This document shows, piece after piece, positions 11,039-23,348 of a DNA stretch of 64,000 bases; position 1 is the stretch's first letter; every line of letters begins with the position of its first letter. Where the stretch lies: NCBI GenBank assembly GCA_022264855.1, contig JABYQU010000043.1:248001-312000 (forward strand), read 5' to 3'. The position numbers were made by a program, and so were the translations under genes. Under the pieces are notes generated by a model that was not told the origin of the DNA, ran no database searches, and worked only from the letters and a program-made list of their open reading frames with translations. The stretch comes from Lenzites betulinus. Its lineage: Eukaryota; Basidiomycota; Agaricomycetes; Polyporales; Polyporaceae.

Positions 11039-12411
11039 ATGACAACTTCAGCCCGTACTCGTCGGATCGGCGACGCCGAGGTCTCTAGTATCGGCTATGG
11101 CGCCATGACTATCGCCCGCTCTTACACCACTACCACCTCTGAGGACGAGCGTATGAAGGTTAGTTAATTCGTCCTCTTCCACTTTTTTCTGCGCCGGGCT
11201 GACTAGTCTTCCCTTCCCTTGCAGATCCTCGACGCCGTGTACGAGAGCGGGTGCACCTTCTGGGACACCGCTGACAGGTACAAGGACAGTGAGGCAACCA
11301 TCGGAGAATGGTACGTGCCTATGACACTATAAGTAAACCTGTAGTAAACCAGCTTTCAGGTTCAAAAGGACGGGGAAACGGAACGAGATCTTCCTGGCAA
11401 CCAAGTTCGGCCTCGACGCTGGTATTCCAGGGCGGCTTGTTTGCGGTGATCCAGAGTACGTGCCCAAGGCTATCGACCAGTCCCTGAAGCGGCTGGGGGT
11501 GGACCATATCGACCTCTGGTACCTGCATCGGTGAGTCGCATTACCCACCTCAAACAACGCCTCCATTGATCAATACCGCAACAGTGCTGACCCGACTGTC
11601 CCAATTGAGCTCACGGTGGGGGCCATGGCCGAACAAGTCAAGTACGCACCTCGTTTCGACAAGATAGGACCTATAACTGAATGTGCATCTTCTTCAGGGC
11701 GGGAAAAGTCAAATATCTCGGCCTCTCGGAGGTCTCGGCGGCGACGCTGCGCCGTGCTCACGCCGTACACCCCATCACCGCATTGCAAGTCGAGTATTCG
11801 CCTTTTGCACTCGACATCGAGAAAGAACAGGTCGGGCTTTTGAAGACAGCTCGTGAGCTTGGCGTCAAACTCGTGGGGTACTCGCCCCTCGGTCGCGGCT
11901 TACTCACCGGCAAGATCGTAAGTCATCGCATCTTCTATCTTGATGGCCCACATAGCTCAACTCCTAGCTCCCTCTTCGTAGCGCTCTCCTAGCGACATGG
12001 ACAAGGACGATCCGAGGCACATGTTCCCCCGTTCTCGGCGGAAAACTTTCCCAACATCGTGAAAGTCGTTGACGGCATACAAGCCATCGCCGACAAGCAT
12101 GGCGCCACGGCCGGCCAGGTTGCTCTTGCGTGGCTCCTCGCCATGGGGGACGACATCATTCCCATCCCCGGGACTACTCGCATTCCCGTACGCTATCTTC
12201 TTCGACTGTGGCGTTGTGAACAAAATGCTGACGCTGTCTATAGAATCTACAGGAGAACATGGCCAGCTTGAAATTGCAGCTTTCTCCGGAGGAAGTGGAT
12301 GAGATACACAAACTCGCGGTCGCCGCTGACAGAGGTCTCGGAACGAGGCAGCCGGCTGTGTGGCAGGCGTTGTGCTTCAATGACACGCCCCCGCTTGAAT
12401 CGGCGAAGTGA
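11039..12411 (+). CDS. aldo/keto reductase 1 (apparent 1-base frameshift)
   Basis: NADPH-dependent (beta/alpha)8-barrel carbonyl reductase of the YakC/AKR13-like type. ATG at 11039 opens [21 protein letters not shown]. The catalytic tetrad is present: Asp and Tyr in WDTADRY, Lys in FLATKFG, His in WYLHR. The cofactor-end motif IPIPGTTR is also present. It is 506 bp upstream of AKR gene 2 and lacks the intron that genes 2 and 3 carry after PIE. The exon after GLLTGKI is odd: using the first acceptor (ending 11981), the frame matches the paralogs up to DPRHMFPR, then breaks near 12025-12032, as if one base were missing before FSAENFPN. An acceptor 11 nt further on (ending 11992) restores the frame but replaces the conserved residues. 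So it is either a recent mutation or a functional splice variant. Confidence 0.85.
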
Positions 12412-12917
12412 GCAGTCGTCTGAGCCAACCGATGTTGAACTGCGAGTAGTGCGTACTATGCAGTACTGTCTAAATTTGACCTCCGGAATTGTAGAACATA
12501 TCGATGGTTATCTAGGCCAACATCCCTCAAACCATCCATACTTGAGCACTAGGACTCGCCGTATCATAGGATCTATATGTACGTTTCCGCTTCCTACCTT
12601 GCCATTCCGCGCTGCTACAATCGTCCGCGTCGTGTACGGACCAAATACGCTCCCTCAGGTAAGCGCTAGGAAGCACACGATAGGAGTTAGCATCAATGAC
12701 GCCGACTATTCATACGACGGCGGCGTACGTTGAGCGTGTTAGACGTCTAGGCCTGACTCTGAGTCGTCATCATCTGAGCACGATTGTGCGACACTACGAT
12801 GCACATCACGAGGTTCCACCTCAGCGCATATAAAAGGTTTGGAGTAAGCACTGGAGCATCTCTCACGCCCGATATCGATCCTCCAACCTCCCTTATAGCA
12901 CTCTCGCGACCGTGAAG
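12412..12917 (+). promoter_or_regulatory. AKR1-AKR2 intergenic region with TATA box
   Basis: 506 bp holding the 3' end of gene 1 and the promoter of gene 2. TATAAAAG at 12829-12836 lies about 82 bp before the ATG of gene 2. Nothing else recognised. Confidence 0.65.
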
Positions 12918-14372
12918 ATGCCGCTTCCGACTAGAAAAATTGGTCAAGCCGATGTGACCGCCATAGGCTACGGCGCGATGGGCATTGCATCTTTCTACGG
13001 AAAGGCTCTAGTTGACGAGGAGCGCCTGGCTGTACGTTCAGTCAGTATCGTTGTATATATGTATGTTGCTTACTATGTCATTGTAGTTCCTTGATGCTCT
13101 CTATGAAAGTGGCTGCACGAACTGGGATAGCGCTGATATATACGGGGACAGCGAGGTTCTGATCGGGGAGTGGTCAGTATAATTTCTAGTGCTTGTTAGT
13201 GAACATAAAGGCTTATGGATAAGGTGGTTTGGCGCAGGTTCAAGAAGACGGGCAAGAGAGACAAGATCTTCCTGGCGACAAAGTTCGGCTTCGCCCACGG
13301 CATCCCGAACAAAACCATCTATGCAGACCCCGAATACGTCCCCAAAGCCCTCGCCAAATCTCTTGGAAGGCTTGGCGTGGAATCTGTAGACCTGTGGTAT
13401 CTCCACCGGTGAGCATCAAGCCTCAGATGCGAGGGGTTGGCTACTCACCTTGAGCGCGCGTGCGCTTCCAGAGCGGATCCTACCGTACCTATTGAGGTGA
13501 GTACAAGATAATACGGAGGTTATGTCCCGGGGACGAGCCGATAATGACGTCCGCGTCCGAGCAGTTGACAGTGAAAGCGATGGCAGAGCAAGTCAAGTAC
13601 GTTCGTTCGTTACTTCGCGATGGACAGCCGGTGCACATGCTTATTCAACCTTCATACGTAGGGCAGGCAAGGTTAAATACCTCGGACTCTCTGAGATCTC
13701 TGCAGAAACGCTCAGGCGTGCACATGCGGTCCACCCAATCTCCGCGATTCAAGTCGAATACTCGCCGTTCGCGCTCGATATCGAGCACGAGCAAGTAGGG
13801 CTCCTTAAGACGGCGCGCGAGCTTGGCATTGCGATTGTCGCGTACTCCCCGGTTGGGCGTGGCCTCTTGACGGGACAGATTGTGAGCACTATAGCTCAAT
13901 TTATAACGCGTTACTTAACAGCGAGAATGTCACTTAGCGGTCACCAGCTGACTTGGAAGAGACCGACGCCCGACGACGCCTGCCGCGGTTCTCGGAGGAG
14001 AACTTCCCCAAAACCCTGGAGCTGGTGGACAGCATCAAGGCGATCGCCACGAAATACAACTCGACTCCTGCTCAGGTCTGTCTTGCGTGGCTACTCGCTC
14101 AAGGCGACGACATCATCCCGATCCCTGGAACAACTAAAGTCAAGGTATGAACACCAATATCTCGATACAGGTGGAAGGGAAACTTACCGAACGATGTCTA
14201 GAACCTGAAAGACAACCTCGGCGCGTTGAGCCTCAAGCTGAGCCCTGAGGACGTCGCAGAAATTCGGAAGATCGCCGATGTGGCGGACAAGACGCTGGGG
14301 CCTAGATACCACGAAGCCGGCATGCAGCTGATCTTCGCCGACACCCCACCTTTGCCAGCATCGAGTCTGTGA
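12918..14372 (+). CDS. aldo/keto reductase 2 (intact)
   Basis: Second member of the tandem pair. ATG at 12918 gives [22 protein letters not shown]. Seven short introns follow the same positions as in AKR gene 3. The tetrad is in [12 protein letters not shown] (Asp, Tyr), FLATKFG (Lys) and WYLHR (His). The C-terminal half keeps [22 protein letters not shown], the FSEENFPK segment that is broken in gene 1, and the cofactor motif IIPIPGTT. The protein ends with [12 protein letters not shown], like its paralogs. A cytosolic NAD(P)H-dependent reductase of aldehydes or ketones is expected; the substrate cannot be read from sequence. Its position near a P450 and an FAD oxidase allows a role in the same metabolism (inference). 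Confidence 0.92.
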
Positions 14373-17300
14373 ACTGTCGAGATGGTTAGAAGTCCTAGCG
14401 ATACACAATGTAAGAATAGGAAAGAATTGCAGACTGAGTGCTACAAGTAGTAGTCACTCGAGAACGTTGCAGCGTCCCTCAGAAAACCATCTGAAGCAAA
14501 ATGGTGCTTCGGGAAGTGGAGAGGGTGGTTGTAGCGTTCCGCTACTTCATCGCTCAAGGGACGGACTTCTAGATGACTGGCAAGTACTAATGGTACTCAG
14601 TACTAGTGATAAGCTCAGCGTCTAACAAGGGCCTTAGGGGCAAGCGCCAAGCTCGTTTCATAGGATAACCCTAACCCCATACGCAAACCTACCAGCGCCT
14701 CGGGTACGCGCCTCTCTCTTCATGTGCAGCCATGTCGAGTACTTCACAACTTCAATATGCAACCCTTGACAGTAGCAATGCCCGTAGTACGGTCGGTCGC
14801 ATTCCTTCGGAAAATTTATGTGTCCTAAAATCTGACGCACTAGCAGTGTACCCTAAGACTCGCTGATTACTTGGCGACTGCATGCTGCCAGTGTGCGACT
14901 TTTCTCCGAGGTCGAACGCAGGATGGCGTACATATACTACGTGGCACGCTTTATACACCCATGTCGTTGTCCTCCGAGCATGCTGGATACTTCCGTCCGA
15001 CGACGGTCCGCCTTCGTCGTCGACGTGGCCTTCTTCCGCTTCAACAACGGAGGCGCTGCGGCTTCTCGCGCTATGCAAACTCCACCCACGTGAGGGCAAA
15101 TCCGAACTACGGCAGTCAGATGAGCGATGGCGAGACGGCTTCTGTCACTCTGGCGACATGACCCCGTCGATCGACCGTTAACATATATAACGTCTGGGCT
15201 CATCCGTTCGCTCGCTCTCTCTTTCCGTCAGCTGTGCCCCCTCTAGCGTGGCCACACTAAGTCTGCTGTCCTCTACCATCCTCGAACGCCCTGGATATAG
15301 AGGTGAATACTTGAAATGACCCTTACAGCGCACTGGCTTGCCATTGTGATGGCCATCGATAATCTGTTCCATGCGTTAGACTAATCTGTGGTCGCGAGTA
15401 CGTGCCACAGCCCAAGGACATTGTGGTGAGCCTATTGCCTTCGATTGTACGCTTGTGTTGCTAACTTGTATGTGATGTATGCAATTGATTCGAACCTACA
15501 GGCTTATATGCTACTGAAGTTTACGTGTCGAGAGTGCGCTGCCACCTTAGATGTAGAGGTACCAAGCCAGCGAGGGGTGTGTGCACCTGCACACGAACCG
15601 GTAACGTGAATTCTCCATCGTTGCGTTGAATCCTCCCGTCGCTGAAGGCGTTTCTATAGCGCAGACTACAGTCCATACATGCTGTTAGCCGATCTTCCAT
15701 CGGGCACAGGAACAAGCAGTCACAGCCTGCAGATCCCTTTCCGCCACGATCTTCACCGAACACGCCCTGCGGGGGACGATCTCCGGGCTTTCGAGGTGAG
15801 ATTTGTGTTTTATTTCGTGCGCTTGTCGCCACGATCGCCCGGAAACAACCGTTCATATCGAATGAGTTTGTCTACGGCGTTGCACAACAAGGGACGAAGG
15901 TACGCAGTATCCTCTCGGTTATGTCAGTATTCGACTGCTGGGCATATACTATCAGCCGGCCGGCAGATGTCAACATGTTCAAGTTCTTGACAATGTAAGC
16001 CTGGCGGGAAATTCTCTGAAATTCTGCGCGCCATCAGCATCAAGCGGCAATGTCCGCGCTTTCAAGCTGCGACAGAACGCGCGGTATGTAAAAGCAACGT
16101 TCAGATCGAGATGCTGAGCAACATTGTTAGACCAGGATTGGCCCCAGCGCATGTGGTTCAGAGGTTTCCGCATCAACCGGCAGCTCTGGACTCGCTCGGT
16201 CAATTGCTACCCCAGAAGCATCATCGGCCCCCGCATTGCCCCGCGTTCTAGCGTACTTTGCCAGGTACTCGACGCTGTAGAACTACTTTGCATGCATTGG
16301 ATCTGGATTTCGAGCTGTAGATCGGCGTACAGCGCACTTGCCGGCTCAATCATGCTCAGTCCGCGGATCGGATGCCGGCCAGAATGCCTTCTGGGGTGTC
16401 TTCTTATCCAATCTGGGTGCCGCCATTTTATCCCGCTCCCCCGCTCTCCCATCTCTTTCGTTCGCCAGGAGCGCCTTGCGGCTCCGAAGGTGTTCCGCCC
16501 CGCCCGACGTCTCACGGACTGCGTTCCTTGTCAATGAAGCTATTGTTCTGATTCTTGCTTCTACATAGGACATCAAGAGGAGATTATGCGGCTCGCTGCT
16601 TTGGAAACGTGCGTACCGTCACTCACGCTTTCCTTCTCACCGAGCGCGCCTTGCTACAAAATCCTGATTTTTGCCTTGCTTATCATAGCCAACCAAAGTA
16701 TCCTCGACATTGGTGCCGAATTGCTCGTGCGGCATTTTTATATCGTCCTCAACCGGTCCCGCTAACCCCGCTTGCAGTTAACTCCTCGATGATCGCCCAG
16801 ACCGCCGTGGCCCGTGCGCTATAGTGAAACGGGCGACCTTTCCTGATCTGTCCCATCATCGTCAAAACCCCACATGGCTCCCTCCTTGGTTTTACTGTCG
16901 TGAGATGACCCTGCCCCCCTTCTCTGCGCGTCATGTCCTCGTCAAGCTCTTGTCGAACCTCTCACCAATGTCATCGCACCATGACCTCGCCTGCGTCATA
17001 GTCGGGCACAGCGGGCGCACTGTCGGCGGCACCTTGAGCTAGACGGCTTCATCGGGCACATCATAGAAGTCGTTTGTGCCTTGTGTTTGCACAACATGCA
17101 CAAGGGAGTGGAGACGGCCCACGGGGGCCGGGTTCGCCGGGCGCACGCATTTGGCCATCACGGTCCAGCAGAAGGCGGGACTTTCGACCACCGACGTCAT
17201 GCTGATGGGTGATGCGCTGGTACGGCGGTCGCTATAGTCATGTACTCACCGACGTGGTGGTAACTGCGTAAGTTGTACGTCTGGGCTCGTTACACCGTTG

Positions 17301-18900
17301 CTGATGCGTTTCTGAAGACTTGCTGCGAAGGCAAACTGTCTACCTCGTCACTTGCGCGAATGCGCTAGCTGCCTATACTCAGCAAGCCAGATATCTCTTT
17401 TAGATCTGTGCAAGGTGCATCTCCTCGCGAAGACGGCCAATTACGTGTAACCCGCTATCAAACTGTATCTTCGAGCCGTGGACAGAGGTGCTCTACCTTC
17501 TCGCACATCCCATTGGCTGGATCGGCCTAGCTCGTGGGTATTCACCACTTGCCGTATACCTCTCACCATCATTCATTTATCTAACTTTGCCAGATAGGTC
17601 TTCTGTGCTCGTCGGCCCACTTCGCGAACGATCAACTCCCATGTGTACAATACGCCTCTCCGACCCCCTTCCCAAGTTCTTGCTCAACTTCATCTCCGAC
17701 TGCCGAACAAAGTCCACTGGCAGTCCGCGAGCGCGACACACGAACGCCGTGGCGGAAGACCACAACGGCATACTCGTCCGAGTGCCGCGCTCTTGCGCGG
17801 CTTGGTATCCGTTTCCGCGCGTCCTCGCCGCTCGCGTACGTACGCACACGGCATTCTCTCTCTTCCCCCCTCCCGCTTTCGCACACTGGGGATCCCCCGC
17901 ATTCCATGTCTGCACGATCTGCCTCCAGATCGTCCAGATGTGGGACGGCGCTATGGGATGGCAGCCACGTTCACCATATCCGGAAACATCGTCCACCACC
18001 CTCTGGCCTGGGTCTTCTCTTTCCGTGGGTGAGAGAGGTGCTCAGGGTCACACTGATTGGCTCACTCGATGACTCGCGCGTCCGATTTCACGCCCTGCCA
18101 CCCATTGCTTTCCGGGCCTGGCGCGTTCTGTACGGCTGCTGTGCCGCTGCCTGGGTCGCGTCGCAGGCAGGGAGATGTACGCTGTCAACGACGAAGTCGT
18201 CGCGCACCTTCTGCGGCGGGCGGGCATCGGGCTCAGGACGACGCGAAGCCCGCGCACGCTCTGGGTTCTGAAAGTCGGATTGCGCCATCGAGCGGCTGTC
18301 CTGCCTTCCTGGGCGCATCTATGACAGACGTCGGGCATCCTGCCCCACCGTTGAGAGCCTGCGCTGTGCGGTTCTGACGGCATGCGTGAGCCGAGGCGTG
18401 CTCGGTGCTTTTTGGGATGCCGAGTTTGTGCTTGCGACTCCGGGCGGCCGGGCCTGAGGCCTGAAGTTGCGGTAACTGTCCGTAAGCCCCTAATCGTTAT
18501 CCCGAGCGGGACATAGGCTTTCATGGGCGCCGCGCACGGGCGTGGGGAGGTGGCACCCCGGGCTACTCTCAGCAAGTTCGCAGCCGTCTGTGGATCGTGG
18601 GCGTTGTTGTGCCGGGCTGATGTCCAAGCGCTGTGCTATGGGGTCCAGCCACACATGCCGGTGGCAATTCCTCAGAGTGCGTGTTTGCATTACCAGAAGA
18701 ACCACAGCTAACGCATGCGGTGGTACCTTGCAGGAGCCGCATTGCGTAATTTCTCGCTGTCGGCGATACGCTCATCACAATCCTGCACAAGGTTGTCGGC
18801 TGGGCAAGCTACTACTGCCACCATGCTATTATTGGTCCCGACGATGCCCCCTCCAGCGCGACGTGCACATATGGTGCTCAAGCATGCATCATAGTATATC
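14373..18900. other. gene-poor region, no supported gene
   Basis: Only short frames on both strands, none with a recognisable domain, a consistent exon series or flanking splice signals that I could extend. Local TATA-like sequences occur (for example ATATATAA near 15184) without a convincing gene after them. Confidence 0.5.
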
Positions 18901-21900
18901 AGTGAGTAACGAAGCCCCCGAATGTTATATGACGCGCTCCACTCACCTTCCGCAGGCTGTTCGCACAAAGACCGACAGGCAGCGCGGTTGCACGCGCGAG
19001 TATTCTTGACCCGCCCGCGGACGCATTACCCCCCGGCGCGAAAGTGGAGCTGCGGCCGTCAGGCACGCCCTCTCTGCTCGCGCCCGCGCTCGGGCGAACT
19101 CAACGACGCATGCGTGTGCGCGCACGGTTCGCCACGGGCGATGTACGTGCGCAGCGCCTCCCGTCTTGGCGATCGCCACCTTTGTCTGCGACCGGGACCA
19201 GGACTGAACAGCGAAGACGTCAGCGCCGCTTCTCACCGCACCCTGCCCCCTGGCGATTCGCGCGACCAGGGCGTCCCCTGCACGCAGCCCCGGCGAGGGC
19301 TCTGTTCGCGCCCCTCGCGAGCCTGTGCTGGATCCGCCGTCTCTCCGAGCCCGCGCTTCCCCATCTCCGTCGCCCTTCTGCTGCTTCTCCCCCGCGTTGT
19401 GGCGTGCGGAGCCCGTCCGCGCTCGCGCTGCACGCTCGCAGCACGCCCGGGGAAGCCCCTGCTTCGCGCTTCGGCCTGCCTCGCGTCTACAGCTGCGCCT
19501 GCCGCATATGGGCGCGCGTTCCCCCGCACGCGCCACCGCGCGCATTTCTCGGAGATGGCGCGCGGACGATGTCTGCCCGCCCCCCGCGCCGGACCTGCCC
19601 CGCTGGCCACTCGGGCTTCGCCGCCGTGCCCGCGCGTGTTTCTGCGCTTCTGGGCCGGCTGCCCCTGGAGTCTGGACGGCGGTAGTGGCCTGTCGCGCGC
19701 GAGCGCTGCCGGATCGCGCAGGTGCCACGCTAGTCCCCCGGGGCGTGCCCGGTCGACGTCGCGGAGGCTGCCCGTGCGCATGCGCAGACACCATCACCCC
19801 GGGCGATCGACGTGCGCGCGCGGGGTATCCTGGGGCATCAGCACTGGGGTATCAGGCTTTCCGCCCCGGGTACCGCTCCGCCGGTTCGCGCTGCCCGCGT
19901 TCGCCCCCCCTCGCGATAATATCAGGGCTTGGTCCCCCTGCGGCGATGGGGGTCGCGCGCGTCGAGCGGACGCGGGAGCGGCCGATCCCGACGAGGGCGA
20001 CGCTGCTCCGGGTCGGGCCTCTGCAGCCGGGCGGAAGGGACCCTCGGGAGGCGCGTCCGTCCCCCGTCTTCGAATCCCTCCCCCTTCCCGCTGGTGTTTG
20101 TTTGCTGATGGATGGCGCGCGACCCCTGCCGGAGCTCCTGGCCAGCAAATGGACAATGTTTGCTTTCGGGCGATCGTCGCGCAGAACGCGGAGCGGAGGG
20201 CCTCCCGGGAGGCCGTGCGGTCTCGGATCCGAGACGTTACTGCCCTGTCAGTGTTTCCGCCGCCGCCGCCGCGCAACCGTCATTTTCAACGCCCCATCTC
20301 AGACGGGCCGGGGTGATGGGGGCAACGCGGTCGTAGCTGCCAGACTTGAGCGCTGAGCTTGAGCTTGAACGTCCGGGCCCGCGCCGGATCTCTGGATGCT
20401 GGGGGACGTCGGGCGGGGAATGGTGGCGGCGGGAGTCCCGGAGCTGCAGCAGCTGCAGCTCCGTGCTTCCGCGCCTCCGGCTGGATGCACGCCCGCCCAC
20501 CCCGCGCGTCTCCGGTCTGCGCACGGGAGGCAGGCAAACAGGCAGGCAGGTATCACATGGTATGCAGAGATTCAATAATGATAGCAGCGTACCTCAGCAC
20601 GTCAATCGCTGCCTCGCCCGTGTCTCATGCTAAATGAAGGGCGTGCCACGCTAGTATATAGCGCGTCGTGACGTCGTGCGTGCGTGTATGTATGTATTCG
20701 GCGGGCCTGCTCTAGCCTATGTCCCCGCGCGCGCGCGCGCGTTACCCTACCAGCTTGGCAGTTGGGGACCCGCGCACCCCGGGGCTGCCCACGGGGACGA
20801 GGCGTCCTGCCAACGCCCCGCGGCGCGCACGACCGATCGTGTTGCGGGTCCGTGACGGTGGAGTCCGGGCCCGGTCATCAAGCCAAGCTCCCAGCGAGCT
20901 TCCGAGGATCGAGTACTCAATAATCAATATATATACAAGCGTTCAGGCTTGCCCCACACGCGCGAGCCCCCGCGCCAGGCCTCGGATCGGCGTGGGGCGC
21001 GCGGGTCACCGGGCTCTGCGCGGGGCGATCAGGACGACGGGGGTGCGGGGAAGAGGCGCGAGGCGAGAGGCGAAAGGCTGTTTGTTTGCCTCCGCGAATG
21101 CCCCGTGGCGCGCCCCATGACCTGCCCCGCCCGTGTCGCCACCGACAAGGTACAACAGACGGTATTTGGGCATCAGCGACGTTGTGGGCGCAGGCGCAGG
21201 CGCGGGCGCGGAGCGAGGCGGCGTGCCCGATCTGTATTCCGCGCGAGGGCGAGGGTGCCGGTGAGGGCGGGGGCGGACGTGTGGCGCTGGGCCGCCACCC
21301 CGGGATTCTGAGTGTGCGTATTAGACAGCGCAGGGTGGGTGTACACGCGTACATGGGTGAACGATGTACGGCCTGGCGGGTCTGTGTTCGTAAATGCACG
21401 AGGAGTACGGAGGACGGTTGCGCCACCTACAAATCGCGTCGTAAACCGCTGCACCACCCCATCCCAGGCCGGCGTACGCCCAGCTGCAGAAGGCTGTACA
21501 GAGGCTGGAATAACCCGATCCCGAGCACGCGCTGTCATCCTTCCCATACTGCCCCGGAAGACAGCGTCCGGCGACATATGCATGATAGATCCGAGAAACG
21601 GTGCTTCGCCGGACTTCCTCGGTGGCGGTCCCAGGACAGGAAGCCCCGATTCCATACGTACAGTGTACCGGATTCGTTTGCTTCGCCACGATAGACCCAA
21701 CCTGTATATGGCGCACCCGAACGTGCATACGCAGAACCCGCATACAGCGCGATAGTACACCGGGCCCGGGTACGGCGTGTCATGGGAAATGCCGACGCAC
21801 TGCGAGTCTGCGACATCCGTGGACCACCCCCGATACGCCAAGTTCCAAATACCTCCTCGAGCTCCCGTCTTCGCACATGTACAGACCTCGCAATACGCAA

Positions 21901-22259
21901 TACGCGAGCACAGGCCTAGGTACGCGAGAACAGCCCCCGAGGCAAGTCCGTTCTGCACGGTGCGGTGCTGCGCACACCTTTCGGAATTCCAACACCCTTC
22001 GGAATTCTCCTGGGTCCTCGAACTCCCCGTCAAGTTCGTCTTCTCGATGCGCTTGGCGTCGCCTGCACAGGCACCCAGGCAGGCTGCGCACGCAAACCCG
22101 CTCGCATACTAGTGTGCGCATGGGAGCGCCGAGCGCGCACACCACAGACACAGGCCACAGACACAGCCCGCGCGGCAAGCCCCAGCTCCAGCTCCGGCGT
22201 CGAGATCCGCGCCGGGTGGGAGCGGCGCGACTTTGCGGGGGAGCTGAGCGCTGCGGGGC

Positions 22260-22310
22260 GGGGTATGGAGGAATATCAATATTAATATGCATATGCATTG
22301 GGGTATGGAG
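22260..22310. repeat. AT-rich palindromic tract between 11-bp direct repeats
   Basis: GGGGTATGGAG occurs at 22260-22270 and again at 22300-22310. Between them lies an AT-rich run with nested palindromes (ATATTAATAT, ATATGCATATGCAT), which stands out in GC-rich surroundings. Confidence 0.8.
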
Positions 22311-22493
22311 CAGCGTGAGGCACTGAGGCAGCGCGCCGGGCCCGGGGGTCCGATGTGAGCCCGGAGCGGACTTGCTGCTCCGGGCGCGCGGCGGAGCGTA
22401 AAGCTTTGAAGCGTGTTACTGGGATCAATCATGGTGAAGCTGTAGTTGGGAGCGGAGTGGGCTGGGAGGTTGCTTGTCGAGTCAGTGACAAGC

Positions 22494-22623
22494 TTGTGCG
22501 TCGCGTATGGATGTGTGAGTGCGTGCGCGAAGCCCGGGCTGGGATGGGAGAGGCAGGTGTGGCGCAGTGGCGCTTCGAGGAAGAAGCACACCGCGGCATG
22601 CCCACCTATCGGTATTTGCATTG
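22494..22623. repeat. diverged tandem duplication, unit A
   Basis: Begins TTGTGCGTCGCGTATG and ends CCCACCTATCGGTATTTGC. The same landmarks, with a GAGAAG...GTGTGGCGC block and an AAGAAGCACAC block between them, recur in order at 22700-22890. Confidence 0.65.
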
Positions 22624-22699
22624 TGAGTAGGTCGTAAGCAAACGAACGCGATTCTAGAGATCAATCAAGGCTAGGAGCAGGCGCGGGCTGGGTTGCCTA

Positions 22700-22890
22700 T
22701 TGTGCGTCGCGTATGACGGACAGAAGTGCGTGATGCGTTGCGCCCGGAGTGGGAGTACGTAGATCTAGACGCGGACGGAGAGAGAAGAGATAGTAGGTGT
22801 GGCGCCCCGAGGACGAAGAAGCACACGTACGGAAGCACGTACACCGCCTGTCCTGCCCACCTATCAGTATTTGCTTTTGCATTTGCATTG
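22700..22890. repeat. diverged tandem duplication, unit B
   Basis: Second unit of the duplication described for 22494-22623. It has expanded internally, is diverged by substitutions, and shows no coding potential. Confidence 0.65.
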
Positions 22891-23314
22891 CTCGCAGCGC
22901 GTCAGCAAGCGTGCACGCACGCACCTTCCTTCCTGCGAGGCTGTGGATCCCGTAAGCCTCAGAAGAGTCGTAAGAGTCAGACAGATACGTATACGCGGGC
23001 CGGGGCACGCCTCGCGCGCGATACCTAGTACCAGTATTACCAACGCCAACGTTCAGGGTCCCCGCGGGCGGTGTGTCGATATCAGGAATCCGTCGATGCG
23101 TCGATTCGAGGAGCCTTCGTGGACCCCACAAACGCCTCGCGCGGGCGCGGTGCTTGATGATCGGCCGTTAGGCCCGCATTGGCAGTACTAGCAGTTCGCG
23201 CGTGCATAAGCAGGACCCCAAAGTCCAACTGGCCCGCCGGCAGGCCCAACGCGCCCCGGGAGTTAAGCCTAGCCTAGACCTAGGGTAGGCCTAGGGAACG
23301 GGGAGCGGGGCTGC

Positions 23315-23348
23315 GGGGGCGGGGGCGGGGGCGGGGACAGGGGGACGG
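23315..23348 (+). other. potential G-quadruplex tract
   Basis: At least five runs of four or five guanines separated by one to three bases (GGGGGCGGGGGCGGGGGCGG, then GGACAGGGGGA). This fits the usual G-quadruplex-forming pattern on the plus strand. Confidence 0.6.

Noticed and set aside
17488..18072. 194-codon plus-strand frame as a gene
   Set aside because: Overlaps open frames on the other strand, lacks motifs, and no start context or splicing supports it.
18922..20356. Long open frames (up to 464 codons) on both strands
   Set aside because: Open in several frames at once because GC-rich DNA has few stops; Arg/Pro/Ala-rich translations without any domain or splice logic.
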